A stretch of DNA of 64,000 nt from Massilia brevitalea (GTDB taxonomy: Bacteria > Pseudomonadota > Gammaproteobacteria > Burkholderiales > Burkholderiaceae_D), in the NCBI RefSeq assembly GCF_030711405.1, contig NZ_JAULSI010000003.1, positions 157,725 to 221,724 of the forward strand, in the 5' to 3' direction. Positions 48,209 to 55,154 of the stretch are shown one piece after another. A program made the position numbers and the translations under genes. Every line of letters begins with the position of its first letter. Within the stretch, counting starts at the first letter, position 1. The notes below the pieces were generated by a model. The model was not told the origin of the DNA. It searched no databases and was given only the letters and a program-made list of their open reading frames with translations.

Positions 48209-48515
48209 CCCTGCCACCCAGTGTGTTGATATGCCATTGTAGCTAGCTACAAATCTAGCCACAAATTATTGTAGCGCTCGGTAGCGCCGATAAGAGACAG
48301 CAGGATACAACAAGTGGCACATCCATTGAGGGAAAGTGCGCCAGTCTGCGACAAACATGGACGGCCAACGATGGCGGTGAAGCTTGCAGGTGATAAGCTT
48401 CGGCATGGCTGTCCTTTGCATCGAGAGCGCACAGCCTAAGCCGACTGCGTTAAGGCGGACTGATCCAGTTCAAGCGTGCGAACCGAATCCGGCAGACAGC
48501 TGCGGAGGTCAACAT
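48209..48515. other. Integrase upstream region, probable right attachment region
   Basis: The 307-bp gap between the integrase and the first chromosomal gene. It holds a perfect 16-bp palindrome TTGTAGCTAGCTACAA (48237..48252), the direct repeats GTAGCGC (48271..48277 and 48281..48287), and no tRNA. The host-phage junction must be here, but the att core cannot be read without the left end. Confidence 0.55.
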
Positions 48516-48845
48516 ATGTTCACGATCGTCTTGCTGCTCTACCTGCAGCAGCACCTGGAAGTGACGTTAGAGGGCAGCAGCCTGCGCGGCGTCTATGGAA
48601 CGGAACAGGAGTGCGAGCGCGCGGCCGTGCGCCTGCGCGGACCGGTGCCACGGCCGCCCGGGGTGACGGCGGCCTGGCACGACGCGGTCTGCCTGCCGAT
48701 CAACCGCGACGTGCGCGTCAACGAAATGGCGCCGCTCGACCTGCGCGCCTTGCTCGACCAGAAGCCGCCATCCGGCTGCGGCGGCACTGGCGACTGGCGC
48801 CGCGTGGCCGAGCTGTGCAGGCCGTCCAGCAATCCCGCACCCTGA
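48516..48845 (+). CDS. Small chromosomal protein of unknown function
   Basis: 109 residues from the ATG at 48516 (GGAGG 8 bases upstream; a longer frame from 48384 runs into the attachment region). The start MFTIVLLLYLQQHLEVTLEG is a short hydrophobic segment without clear signal cleavage; then charged, with two Cys pairs. First gene of the chromosome outside the prophage. No family recognised. Confidence 0.62.
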   Translation: MFTIVLLLYLQQHLEVTLEGSSLRGVYGTEQECERAAVRLRGPVPRPPGVTAAWHDAVCLPINRDVRVNEMAPLDLRALLDQKPPSGCGGTGDWRRVAELCRPSSNPAP

Positions 48846-48882
48846 GAGGATGTGACGGCCTGCATGCGCCCCCGAATGCGCC

Positions 48883-49599
48883 CTAGATCCGTTCCCAGCT
48901 CACCCCTTTCGGGCAAGTCACGTTGCCGGCCGCGCTGCCGCCGCCGGCAGCGCCGGGACCGAAGACCACGGAGCCGGTCATGCGGCAGGTCTGCTTGCCG
49001 CCCTGGGTCGTTCGGTAGATGACGACGCCGTCCGGCGACTCGTATTTCTCCAGGCGCATGCTGAGCGAACGGTCGATGTGGGCGGCGGCCAGGCCGGCGC
49101 GAAAGCGCGACCAGGGTGTATCGGCTTCAAGCGGCACGCCGCTCTTGCCCTTGCGCTGCTCCCGGTCGAAGGCGGCGGCGCTGCGCTTGCCGGCCGCGAG
49201 CAGGTCTTCCCCGGCGAGCGTGACGGGAGCGTCGCCCGCAGGCTGTTCTGCCGGCTGCGGCAGTTCCGCAGTGTCGGGCTGGGCGGCAGGCGCCGTATCG
49301 GCGGGAGCGGGCGGTGCGCTTGCGAGCGGCGGCGTGGAGACCGTCTTGCGCGGCGCCGGCAAGGGCTTCGGTGGCGAAGTGGAGGCGGATGGCGGGGGCG
49401 CCGTTGGCGGAACCGACACGGACGGCGCCGGCATCGGACGTAGCGGCAGCAGTTCGGTCAGCCGTTCGGGCAGCACCGGAAGGGGCAGCGTTTGCGCCTG
49501 CCAGCGCCAGGCCAGCACCAGCAGCAGATGGACGCCGAGGGTCAGCGCGAGCGGCGTCCAGTTCGGCCGTGCAGCAGGGTGCCGGTCTCCGAAATGCAT
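48883..49599 (-). CDS. TonB-topology inner membrane protein, paralog 1
   Basis: 238 residues. The N-terminus (about 15-36, WTPLALTLGVHLLLVLAWRW) is a membrane anchor, followed by a Pro/Ala-rich region (about 50-130) and a C-terminal beta domain with two Cys (TTQGGKQTCRMTGSVVFGPG, GNVTCPKGVSWERI). The layout is that of TonB or energy transducers, but the C-terminal domain is not the TonB fold I know. Its neighbour (49606..50163) shares anchor and C-terminal motif, so it arose by tandem duplication. Function unknown. Confidence 0.68.
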   Translation of the reverse strand: MHFGDRHPAARPNWTPLALTLGVHLLLVLAWRWQAQTLPLPVLPERLTELLPLRPMPAPSVSVPPTAPPPSASTSPPKPLPAPRKTVSTPPLASAPPAPADTAPAAQPDTAELPQPAEQPAGDAPVTLAGEDLLAAGKRSAAAFDREQRKGKSGVPLEADTPWSRFRAGLAAAHIDRSLSMRLEKYESPDGVVIYRTTQGGKQTCRMTGSVVFGPGAAGGGSAAGNVTCPKGVSWERI

Positions 49600-49605
49600 G
49601 TGTTC

Positions 49606-50163
49606 TCAGAGCCGCGTCCAGCGGACGCCGGTCGGGCAGGGGATGTTGCCGGCCGTCTGGCCGTCGGATGGGTTGACGCCGCCAACGCTGCCGCTGCGGT
49701 AGCAGCGCACCCGGCTGCCGACAATCTTGCGGTAGACGACGACGCCGTCGGCGGCCGTGTGGCTGTCCAGGGTGCCGGCCATGCTGCCGGTCCTGCGCGC
49801 ATCGGCAAGCAGCGCGCCGAACTGCTCCCATTTGCGTACGGGTTCGGCCGTCATGGCGCTGTCGCCGGGAGGCAGTTCGCGGCTGATGCGCCCGGCCAGG
49901 GCGCGTGACCTGGCAAGCAGCTCGCCAACGGGCACAGCGGGAGCGGCGGGAGTTGCAACCTCGGCCTGGACCGGCTCAGGCTGCAGGGATTCGGTGTCCG
50001 CCTCGGCGGCTGCAGCCGCTTCCGGCGCAGGCAGGACGCGCGCCACGGGCCGGGGTGCTGCCTTGCGCAGCAGCCGGGCCAGCACCAGCAGCAGGTGCAG
50101 GCCCAGCGCGAGGGCGAGCGGCGTCCACGACACACGCGATGATGCCGGAACGCCGATCCGCAT
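49606..50163 (-). CDS. TonB-topology inner membrane protein, paralog 2
   Basis: 185 residues: anchor WTPLALALGLHLLLVLARLL, Ala/Pro/Glu linker and a C-terminal domain VVYRKIVGSRVRCYRSGSVG and GNIPCPTGVRWTRL matching paralog 1 in layout and in the conserved Cys. 6 bases separate it from paralog 1 and 6 from the aminopeptidase stop, so the three may be cotranscribed. Shorter linker than paralog 1. Confidence 0.68.
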   Translation of the reverse strand: MRIGVPASSRVSWTPLALALGLHLLLVLARLLRKAAPRPVARVLPAPEAAAAAEADTESLQPEPVQAEVATPAAPAVPVGELLARSRALAGRISRELPPGDSAMTAEPVRKWEQFGALLADARRTGSMAGTLDSHTAADGVVVYRKIVGSRVRCYRSGSVGGVNPSDGQTAGNIPCPTGVRWTRL

Positions 50164-50169
50164 GGCGGC

Positions 50170-52818
50170 TTACTTCACCGACATGGCTTGCTTGATGCTC
50201 AGGCAGCGCTGGTCTTCCTGCAGCGTGTCGAGCAAGGCGCGGCGGGTGCCGGCCGACAGTTCCGTGTACTTGCCGGCCGCCGCTTCCAGGCGCTTGACGC
50301 TGGCCTGGGTGCAGGTGGCCGGAATCAGGGAACCCGCATACGAACGCATGTAGACCGGACCGGCATCCTTGTCGATCTGGCCCAGCTTGGCCAGGCGCGC
50401 GCTGGCGGTCTGCTCGGACAGGGCGCTCTGTTCGGCCGGGTACAGGCTGTTCATCGCGGTGCGGATTTTCGAGAACGGCTGCTCCGTCTGCAGGTCTTCC
50501 ACGGTGGCCAGCCACTGCGATTTCACCTGTGCATCCGGACGTACGACGGTGGCGGCGATTGCCGCGGCCTGGCCGGTGTCGGACTTGTCGCGCGCGGCTT
50601 CGCTTTCCACCAGCGCGCTAGCACCCGCCACGTTGTAGCGGTTCAGGCGGCGGATGATGGACCAGCGCAGGTCCTGGCTCACGTTCAGGCCATCGACCGT
50701 GGTTCTGCCGGCCAGGATGCCTTGCAGGCGCGCGAGTGCGGCCGGGCTGGAGGCCAGGTTCAGCCAGGTGCCGAACCAGGCGCGCTGGAAGTTCTCGTTG
50801 CCCTTGTTCGCCTGCACGCCGTTCCACGCCATGTCTTCCAGCTGGACGCGGGTCTGCTTCGCCCAGTTTGAATCCAGGTTCATCGCGTCCAGGTACTGGC
50901 CCGATGCAGCGACCTTGCCCAGCACGTCGTTCAGCAGGGTGTAGTCCCGTTCCAGCGGCGCGTTTGCCAGCGCGGTGGCGATGAATTCGTTCAGCGGCAG
51001 CTGGCCGTCGCGCACGCCGTCCCACAGGCTTTGCCACAGCATCGAGCGCAGCAGGGCATCATCCACTTTCGCCAGGTTGGCGCGGGCAGTCTCGAATGAG
51101 CGCTTGTCGAGTTGCACCTTGACGAAGCCCCAGTCCTGGTAGTTCGGGTAGACCAGGTCCGGGCAGGCCGTGCCGACCAGGCCAGGCACCTTGGTGGTGG
51201 CGCCCGCATAGGTGACGGCCACGTTCTGGGCCAGGGCCAGCTTGCCGCCTTCGACCTTGAAGGTGGCGACCTGCACGCGCTGCTCGCGCAGGGTCGGCAG
51301 GGCGCGGCTAGGCGCGGTCTGCTTCAGCGTGAACGACGAGATCTTGCCGGCCTTGCAGCTGAAGTCGGCGGCGACCGTGTTCACGCCTGCTTCGTACAGC
51401 CACTGGCGGGTCCAGCCGGACAAGTCGCGGCCGGCCGCTTCGCCCAGGCTGCCGATGAAGTCTTCCAGCTTCGCGTTCTGGTACGAATACTTGGCCAGGT
51501 AGTTGTGCACGCCCTTGCGGAACACTTCCGCGCCCAGCAGGTGGCGCAGCTGGGCCAGGGTCGAGGCGCCCTTCGAATAGGTGATCGCGTCGATGTTGTC
51601 GAACGCATTCGCAGTCGATGCCACCGGCACTTCGATCGGGTGGGTGGTGACCTTCTGGTCCTGGGCGTAGGCCGCCTGCTTGCCGCCGGAGTAGAAGGAC
51701 TGCCAGGCATCCTTGAATTCGGTCGCTTCGGCGGTGGCCAGGGTGCCCATGAAGGACGCGAAGCTTTCATTCAGCCACAGGCCGTTCCACCACTGCATGG
51801 TGACCAGGTCGCCGAACCACTGGTGCGCCATCTCGTGCATGATGACCGAGGCCAGCGACTGGCGCTGGGCGTCGGTCATCTTCGCCTTGTGCAGGAAGCG
51901 GCCTTCGGCAAAGGTGATGGCGCCGGCGTTTTCCATGGCGCCGTACAGGAAGTCCGGCACCAGCAGCTGGTCGTATTTCTCGAACTGGTAAGGAATGCCG
52001 AAGTACTGGTCGAAGAAGACCAGGCCATCCCTGGTGTAGCGGAACCAGTCTTCCGGCGTCACCTGGGCCGCGACGGACTGGCGCGCGAACAAACGCATCG
52101 GGTACTTGCCGCTCTTGTCTTCCCACACCTTGTACGGGCCGGCGTGCAGCGAGAAGTTGTAGGGGCTGAGCTTTTTCGTGGTCGGGAAGGTCCAGCGGCG
52201 CAGGGCGCCCAGATCCTCGATCTTGGTTTCGCGGGTGGTCGAGACCACGTGCCAGTCGGCCGGCGCGGTCGCCGTGACCTGGTAGGTGGCCTTCAGGTCG
52301 GGCTGGTCGAACACCGCGAACATCTGGTGCGCGGCGGCCGGCTCGAAGTGGGAATAGGTGTAGACGCGGCCATCGACCGGGTCGACCATGCGGTGCAGGC
52401 CCTCGCCGTTGGTGCTGTGCAGGCGCTCGTAGGCGATGACGACCGTGTTGCGGCCCTTGGCCAGGTCAGCGGCGGCAATCGTGACGAACCAGTTGTTGTA
52501 CTTCGCGTCCACCTTCTTGCCATTAACGGTAACCGATTTGACCGTTGCCTTGTCGAGGTCGATGGTCAGGGGCGCTGCATTGTCAGCCAGGTCGAAGCTG
52601 GCGCTGGTGACGCCGCTGAAGGTTTCTTTCCCGGTCAGTGCGAATTCCAGTGCGTACGCGACGTTCGATACGCGCGCCGAGCGGGCTGCGGCGTCTTGCT
52701 GCGAGAGGAAGGCGTTTTCAGCGCGTGGTGCGGTGGAGGCTGGTGCGGCGTGAACGGTGCCGAAGGCGAGAGCAGATGCGGTGGCAAGCGCCATGGCGCG
52801 TGGTGCGAAGATGTTCAA
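50170..52818 (-). CDS. M1-family aminopeptidase, exported
   Basis: 882 residues from a TTG at 52818 with GAGGA 6 bases ahead; this gives a signal peptide (NIFAPRAMALATASALAFGT followed by VHA). The zinc motif HExxH is at His328-Glu329 to His332 (VIMHEMAHQWFGDLV) with a downstream Glu in NESFASF; the substrate loop GAMENAGAITF precedes it. The C-terminal ERAP1-like helical domain is present. It removes N-terminal residues from peptides in the periplasm or outside. Length is right for the family. The start and export are inferred from the Shine-Dalgarno and hydrophobic region. Confidence 0.9.
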   Translation of the reverse strand: MNIFAPRAMALATASALAFGTVHAAPASTAPRAENAFLSQQDAAARSARVSNVAYALEFALTGKETFSGVTSASFDLADNAAPLTIDLDKATVKSVTVNGKKVDAKYNNWFVTIAAADLAKGRNTVVIAYERLHSTNGEGLHRMVDPVDGRVYTYSHFEPAAAHQMFAVFDQPDLKATYQVTATAPADWHVVSTTRETKIEDLGALRRWTFPTTKKLSPYNFSLHAGPYKVWEDKSGKYPMRLFARQSVAAQVTPEDWFRYTRDGLVFFDQYFGIPYQFEKYDQLLVPDFLYGAMENAGAITFAEGRFLHKAKMTDAQRQSLASVIMHEMAHQWFGDLVTMQWWNGLWLNESFASFMGTLATAEATEFKDAWQSFYSGGKQAAYAQDQKVTTHPIEVPVASTANAFDNIDAITYSKGASTLAQLRHLLGAEVFRKGVHNYLAKYSYQNAKLEDFIGSLGEAAGRDLSGWTRQWLYEAGVNTVAADFSCKAGKISSFTLKQTAPSRALPTLREQRVQVATFKVEGGKLALAQNVAVTYAGATTKVPGLVGTACPDLVYPNYQDWGFVKVQLDKRSFETARANLAKVDDALLRSMLWQSLWDGVRDGQLPLNEFIATALANAPLERDYTLLNDVLGKVAASGQYLDAMNLDSNWAKQTRVQLEDMAWNGVQANKGNENFQRAWFGTWLNLASSPAALARLQGILAGRTTVDGLNVSQDLRWSIIRRLNRYNVAGASALVESEAARDKSDTGQAAAIAATVVRPDAQVKSQWLATVEDLQTEQPFSKIRTAMNSLYPAEQSALSEQTASARLAKLGQIDKDAGPVYMRSYAGSLIPATCTQASVKRLEAAAGKYTELSAGTRRALLDTLQEDQRCLSIKQAMSVK

Positions 52819-52913
52819 TGCGGTTCCTCGAGAACGTGCCCATGAAAGACACAATTAAGAATCGCGCAAGAATATCATGAGTGCAATTCGCATTGCACCT
52901 GAAAGACGTATAT

Positions 52914-52948
52914 GTATAGCGCCCGTATTGACGGGCGCTATACGTTTT
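52914..52948. terminator. Strong hairpin between reductase and aminopeptidase genes
   Basis: 13-bp perfect stem GTATAGCGCCCGT/ACGGGCGCTATAC with an ATTG loop, followed on the plus strand by CGTTTT. It is the only structure between the minus-strand reductase stop (52979) and the aminopeptidase start (52818), so it most likely ends the reductase transcript, although the T tract is better on the plus strand. Confidence 0.65.
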
Positions 52949-52978
52949 CGGACAGGCAGCGCTCAGCTGCCCCGAACC

Positions 52979-54037
52979 TTAAGCCGACAGCGCCGGATAG
53001 TCCGTATAACCCTCGCTGCCCTGGCCGTAGATGACTTCGGCGCGCAGGGGATTGAGTTCGGCGCCTTGCTGCAGGCGTTGCGGCAGATCCGGGTTGGCGA
53101 TGAACCACAGGCCGAAGGCGATCGCGTCGGCCTTACCCTCGGTCAGCAGCTTCTCGGCGGTCTCGACCGACATCTTTTCGTTGGCGATGAAGGGTCCGCC
53201 GAATTCCTGCTTCAGCAGCGGGCCGAGGCTGTCTTCGCCCACGGCTTCGCGCGCGAAGATGAAGGCGATGCCGCGCTTGCCCAGCTCGCGCGCCACGTAG
53301 CCGAAGGTTTCGGCCGGGGTCGAGTCGCCCATGTCGTGCGAATCGCGGCGCGGCGCCAGGTGCATGCCGACGCGGTCCGCGCCCCAGACATCGATGCAGG
53401 CGTCGGTGACTTCCAGCATCAGGCGGGCGCGGTTCTCGATCGAGCCGCCATACTGGTCATCGCGCTGGTTCGTGCTGTCTTGCAGGAACTGGTCGAGCAG
53501 GTAGCCGTTGGCGCCGTGCACTTCCACGCCGTCGAAGCCGGCCAGCTTGGCATTCTCGGCGCCCTTGCGGTAGGCGGCCACGACCTCGGCGATTTCACTC
53601 GTCTCTAGCGCGCGCGGGGTGGTGAATTCGCGCTTCGGACGCACCAGGCTCACGGTGCCGGCCGGCTTGATGGCGCTTGGCGCAACCGGGGCGGCGCCGT
53701 CGAGGAAGACCGGGTCCGAGATGCGGCCGACGTGCCACAGCTGCAGGACGATATGGCCACCGGCGGCGTGCACGGCGTCGGTGATTTTTTTCCAGCCTGC
53801 TACCTGCTCGTCGGACCAGATGCCCGGGGTATCGGCATAGCCGACGCCCATCGGGGTCACCGAGGTCGCTTCGGACAGGATCAGGCCGGCGCTGGCGCGC
53901 TGGACGTAGTATTCGGCCATCAGCGCGTTCGGCACACGGCCTTCGCCGATGGCGCGGGCGCGGGTCAGCGGCGCCATGATGATGCGGTTCGGCAGCTCCA
54001 GGGCGCCAATCTTGATCGGGTCAAACAGGGTCGTCAT
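52979..54037 (-). CDS. Old Yellow Enzyme-type alkene reductase
   Basis: 352 residues: LFDPIKIGALELPNRIIMAP, HIVLQLWHVGRISDPVFLDG, FDGVEVHGANGYLLDQFLQD followed by NQRDDQYGGSIENRARL, and EGYTDYPAL at the end. His and Asn of HGANGYL bind the substrate carbonyl; the protein is a TIM barrel with FMN. It reduces activated alkenes or nitro compounds with NAD(P)H. The usual phosphate-binding FGR reads FGL in AIAFGLWFIANPDL, an Arg-to-Leu change in a motif that is otherwise intact. Confidence 0.93.
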   Translation of the reverse strand: MTTLFDPIKIGALELPNRIIMAPLTRARAIGEGRVPNALMAEYYVQRASAGLILSEATSVTPMGVGYADTPGIWSDEQVAGWKKITDAVHAAGGHIVLQLWHVGRISDPVFLDGAAPVAPSAIKPAGTVSLVRPKREFTTPRALETSEIAEVVAAYRKGAENAKLAGFDGVEVHGANGYLLDQFLQDSTNQRDDQYGGSIENRARLMLEVTDACIDVWGADRVGMHLAPRRDSHDMGDSTPAETFGYVARELGKRGIAFIFAREAVGEDSLGPLLKQEFGGPFIANEKMSVETAEKLLTEGKADAIAFGLWFIANPDLPQRLQQGAELNPLRAEVIYGQGSEGYTDYPALSA

Positions 54038-54166
54038 TCTTGCTCCTTGTAGGCAAATTCAGTGGCACCCATCTTAAGGGATGCGCGAAATTCCTGCCGA
54101 GACCGGTCTAATTTGCTTCGGCATGTATACTTCCCCGCGTTTTCACGATGAACGGAAAGGTGGAGG

Positions 54167-54487
54167 ATGAGCTGGTTTTACCTGGTGGTTGCGGGCCTGC
54201 TGGAAGTGGCCTGGGCGGTGGGCTTGAAGTACACCGAAGGATTCACGCGGCCGGTGGTGTCGGGCTTTACGTTGCTGGCGATGCTGGGCAGCGTCGGCAT
54301 GCTGGGCCTGGCCTTGAAGGACCTGCCGCTGGGCACGGCGTATGCGGTGTGGACCGGGATCGGGACCATCGGCACGGCGGTGTTCGGGATGTGGCTGCTG
54401 GGCGAGCCGGCAGGGGCGCTGCGGATTGGCTCGATCAGTTTGATCGCGCTGGGGATTATCGGCTTGAAGATCCTGTCGCCGGCTTGA
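54167..54487 (+). CDS. sugE: SMR exporter, Gdx/SugE type
   Basis: 106 residues, four membrane helices: [20 protein letters not shown] with the conserved Glu (GLLEVAW, residue 13), then [40 protein letters not shown] and [16 protein letters not shown]. SugE-type proteins export guanidinium (and some quaternary ammonium compounds) in exchange for protons, as antiparallel dimers. The Gly/Trp pattern ([10 protein letters not shown]) fits this branch. Good Shine-Dalgarno (AAAGGTGGAGG). The 129-bp upstream gap holds no recognised guanidine riboswitch. SugE is the traditional symbol. Confidence 0.92.
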   Translation: MSWFYLVVAGLLEVAWAVGLKYTEGFTRPVVSGFTLLAMLGSVGMLGLALKDLPLGTAYAVWTGIGTIGTAVFGMWLLGEPAGALRIGSISLIALGIIGLKILSPA

Positions 54488-54518
54488 TCGGAAAACCTGA
54501 ACGGGGACTGTGGCTTCA

Positions 54519-54725
54519 ACCGTACGGTGGGCACTCCGTGCCCACGCGGTACGTCGCTGGCATGCCGGCGGCTTCCGTCCACACGGCGGCCAATGCAAGT
54601 CGAATCCGCACGAAGAGATCATTCGAGATAGCGATGCTTTCTGGGCTGCGTGTTGGATGACGGCGCGGCACGTGGCCACATGGATGCGTGCGTACCGCGT
54701 GGGCACGGAGTGCCCACCGTACGGT
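54519..54725. repeat. REP-like element with perfect 35-bp inverted repeats
   Basis: A 35-bp sequence (54519..54553) recurs as its exact reverse complement (54691..54725), 137 bp apart. Each arm contains an own hairpin, GTGGGCAC...GTGCCCAC. Such bipartite arrays are REP/BIME-like elements, which multiply in genomes of this bacterial group, probably mobilised by a RAYT transposase elsewhere. Apparent ORFs across it on both strands are translations of the repeat and not genes. Confidence 0.75.
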
Positions 54726-54760
54726 TATGGTCGCGGGCTGTCGGTAAATAAGGCAAACGT

Positions 54761-54785
54761 AAAAAAAGGCGCCCCATCGGGCGCC
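54761..54785 (-). terminator. Intrinsic terminator of the DUF3297 gene
   Basis: Stem GGCGCCC/GGGCGCC with a 4-base loop, preceded on the plus strand by seven A residues, i.e. a T tract on the minus strand, 26 bases after the DUF3297 stop. Confidence 0.82.
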
Positions 54786-54810
54786 TCGGTTCATGTCGCG
54801 AGCAAATCGA

Positions 54811-55059
54811 TCAGCGGTAAAACGCCTCGACCTTGCCCTTCAGCTTGATCAGCATCGGCTTGCCCTTGCGGTCGAGCGTCTTGCCGGCGGCGACCTTGAT
54901 CCAGCCTTCGCTGAGGCAGTATTCTTCGACGTCGAAACGGTCCTTGTCGTTGAAGCGGATGCCGATGTCGTTCTGGAACACGTCGCGGTTATGGAAAGGG
55001 CTGCTCGGGTCGATCGAGAGCCGGTCTGGGAGCGGGGGGAGGGTGGCGGTATCGTTCAT
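54811..55059 (-). CDS. DUF3297 protein
   Basis: 82 residues from the ATG at 55059. LPPLPDRLSIDPSSPFHNRD, DIGIRFNDKDRFDVEEYCLS and EGWIKVAAGKTLDRKGKPML followed by IKLKGKVEAFYR reproduce the DUF3297 pattern, a small conserved glutathione-peroxidase-annotated protein of proteobacteria without proven function. Terminated by the hairpin at 54761..54785. A start at 55086 is possible but the shorter form matches the family. Confidence 0.9.
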   Translation of the reverse strand: MNDTATLPPLPDRLSIDPSSPFHNRDVFQNDIGIRFNDKDRFDVEEYCLSEGWIKVAAGKTLDRKGKPMLIKLKGKVEAFYR

Positions 55060-55154
55060 GGGCCGAATTATCCACCAGAACCGCACGCCTTACAACGGCG
55101 CGCACCGCTGACGGCAGTTCAAACCGCAGTTCAAGCCGCAGATCGGCCCACAGT

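Larger units (their letters stand above)
1..48300. mobile_element. Temperate siphovirus prophage (left end outside window)
   Basis: A CI/Cro switch, early operon, HK97-type packaging and head genes, lambda-like tail genes, lysis genes and a tyrosine integrase lie in the canonical order from the window start to about 48300. All large structural modules appear open and full length, so the prophage looks potentially functional. The right boundary falls between the integrase start (48208) and the chromosomal gene at 48516. The left attachment site is not in the window, so the exact att core cannot be assigned here. Confidence 0.93.

Noticed and set aside
48209..48515. tRNA gene at the right attachment region
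   Set aside because: No cloverleaf or conserved TTC box could be read on either strand.
51112..52845. 577-codon frame antisense to the M1 aminopeptidase
   Set aside because: Shadow of a strongly supported gene; no recognisable domain.
54062..54166. Guanidine riboswitch upstream of the SugE-type gene
   Set aside because: No paired ACGR-loop hairpins (type II) or ykkC core could be found in the gap.
54510..54848. 112-codon frame over the REP-like element
   Set aside because: It translates the inverted repeat; the opposite strand gives similar peptides.
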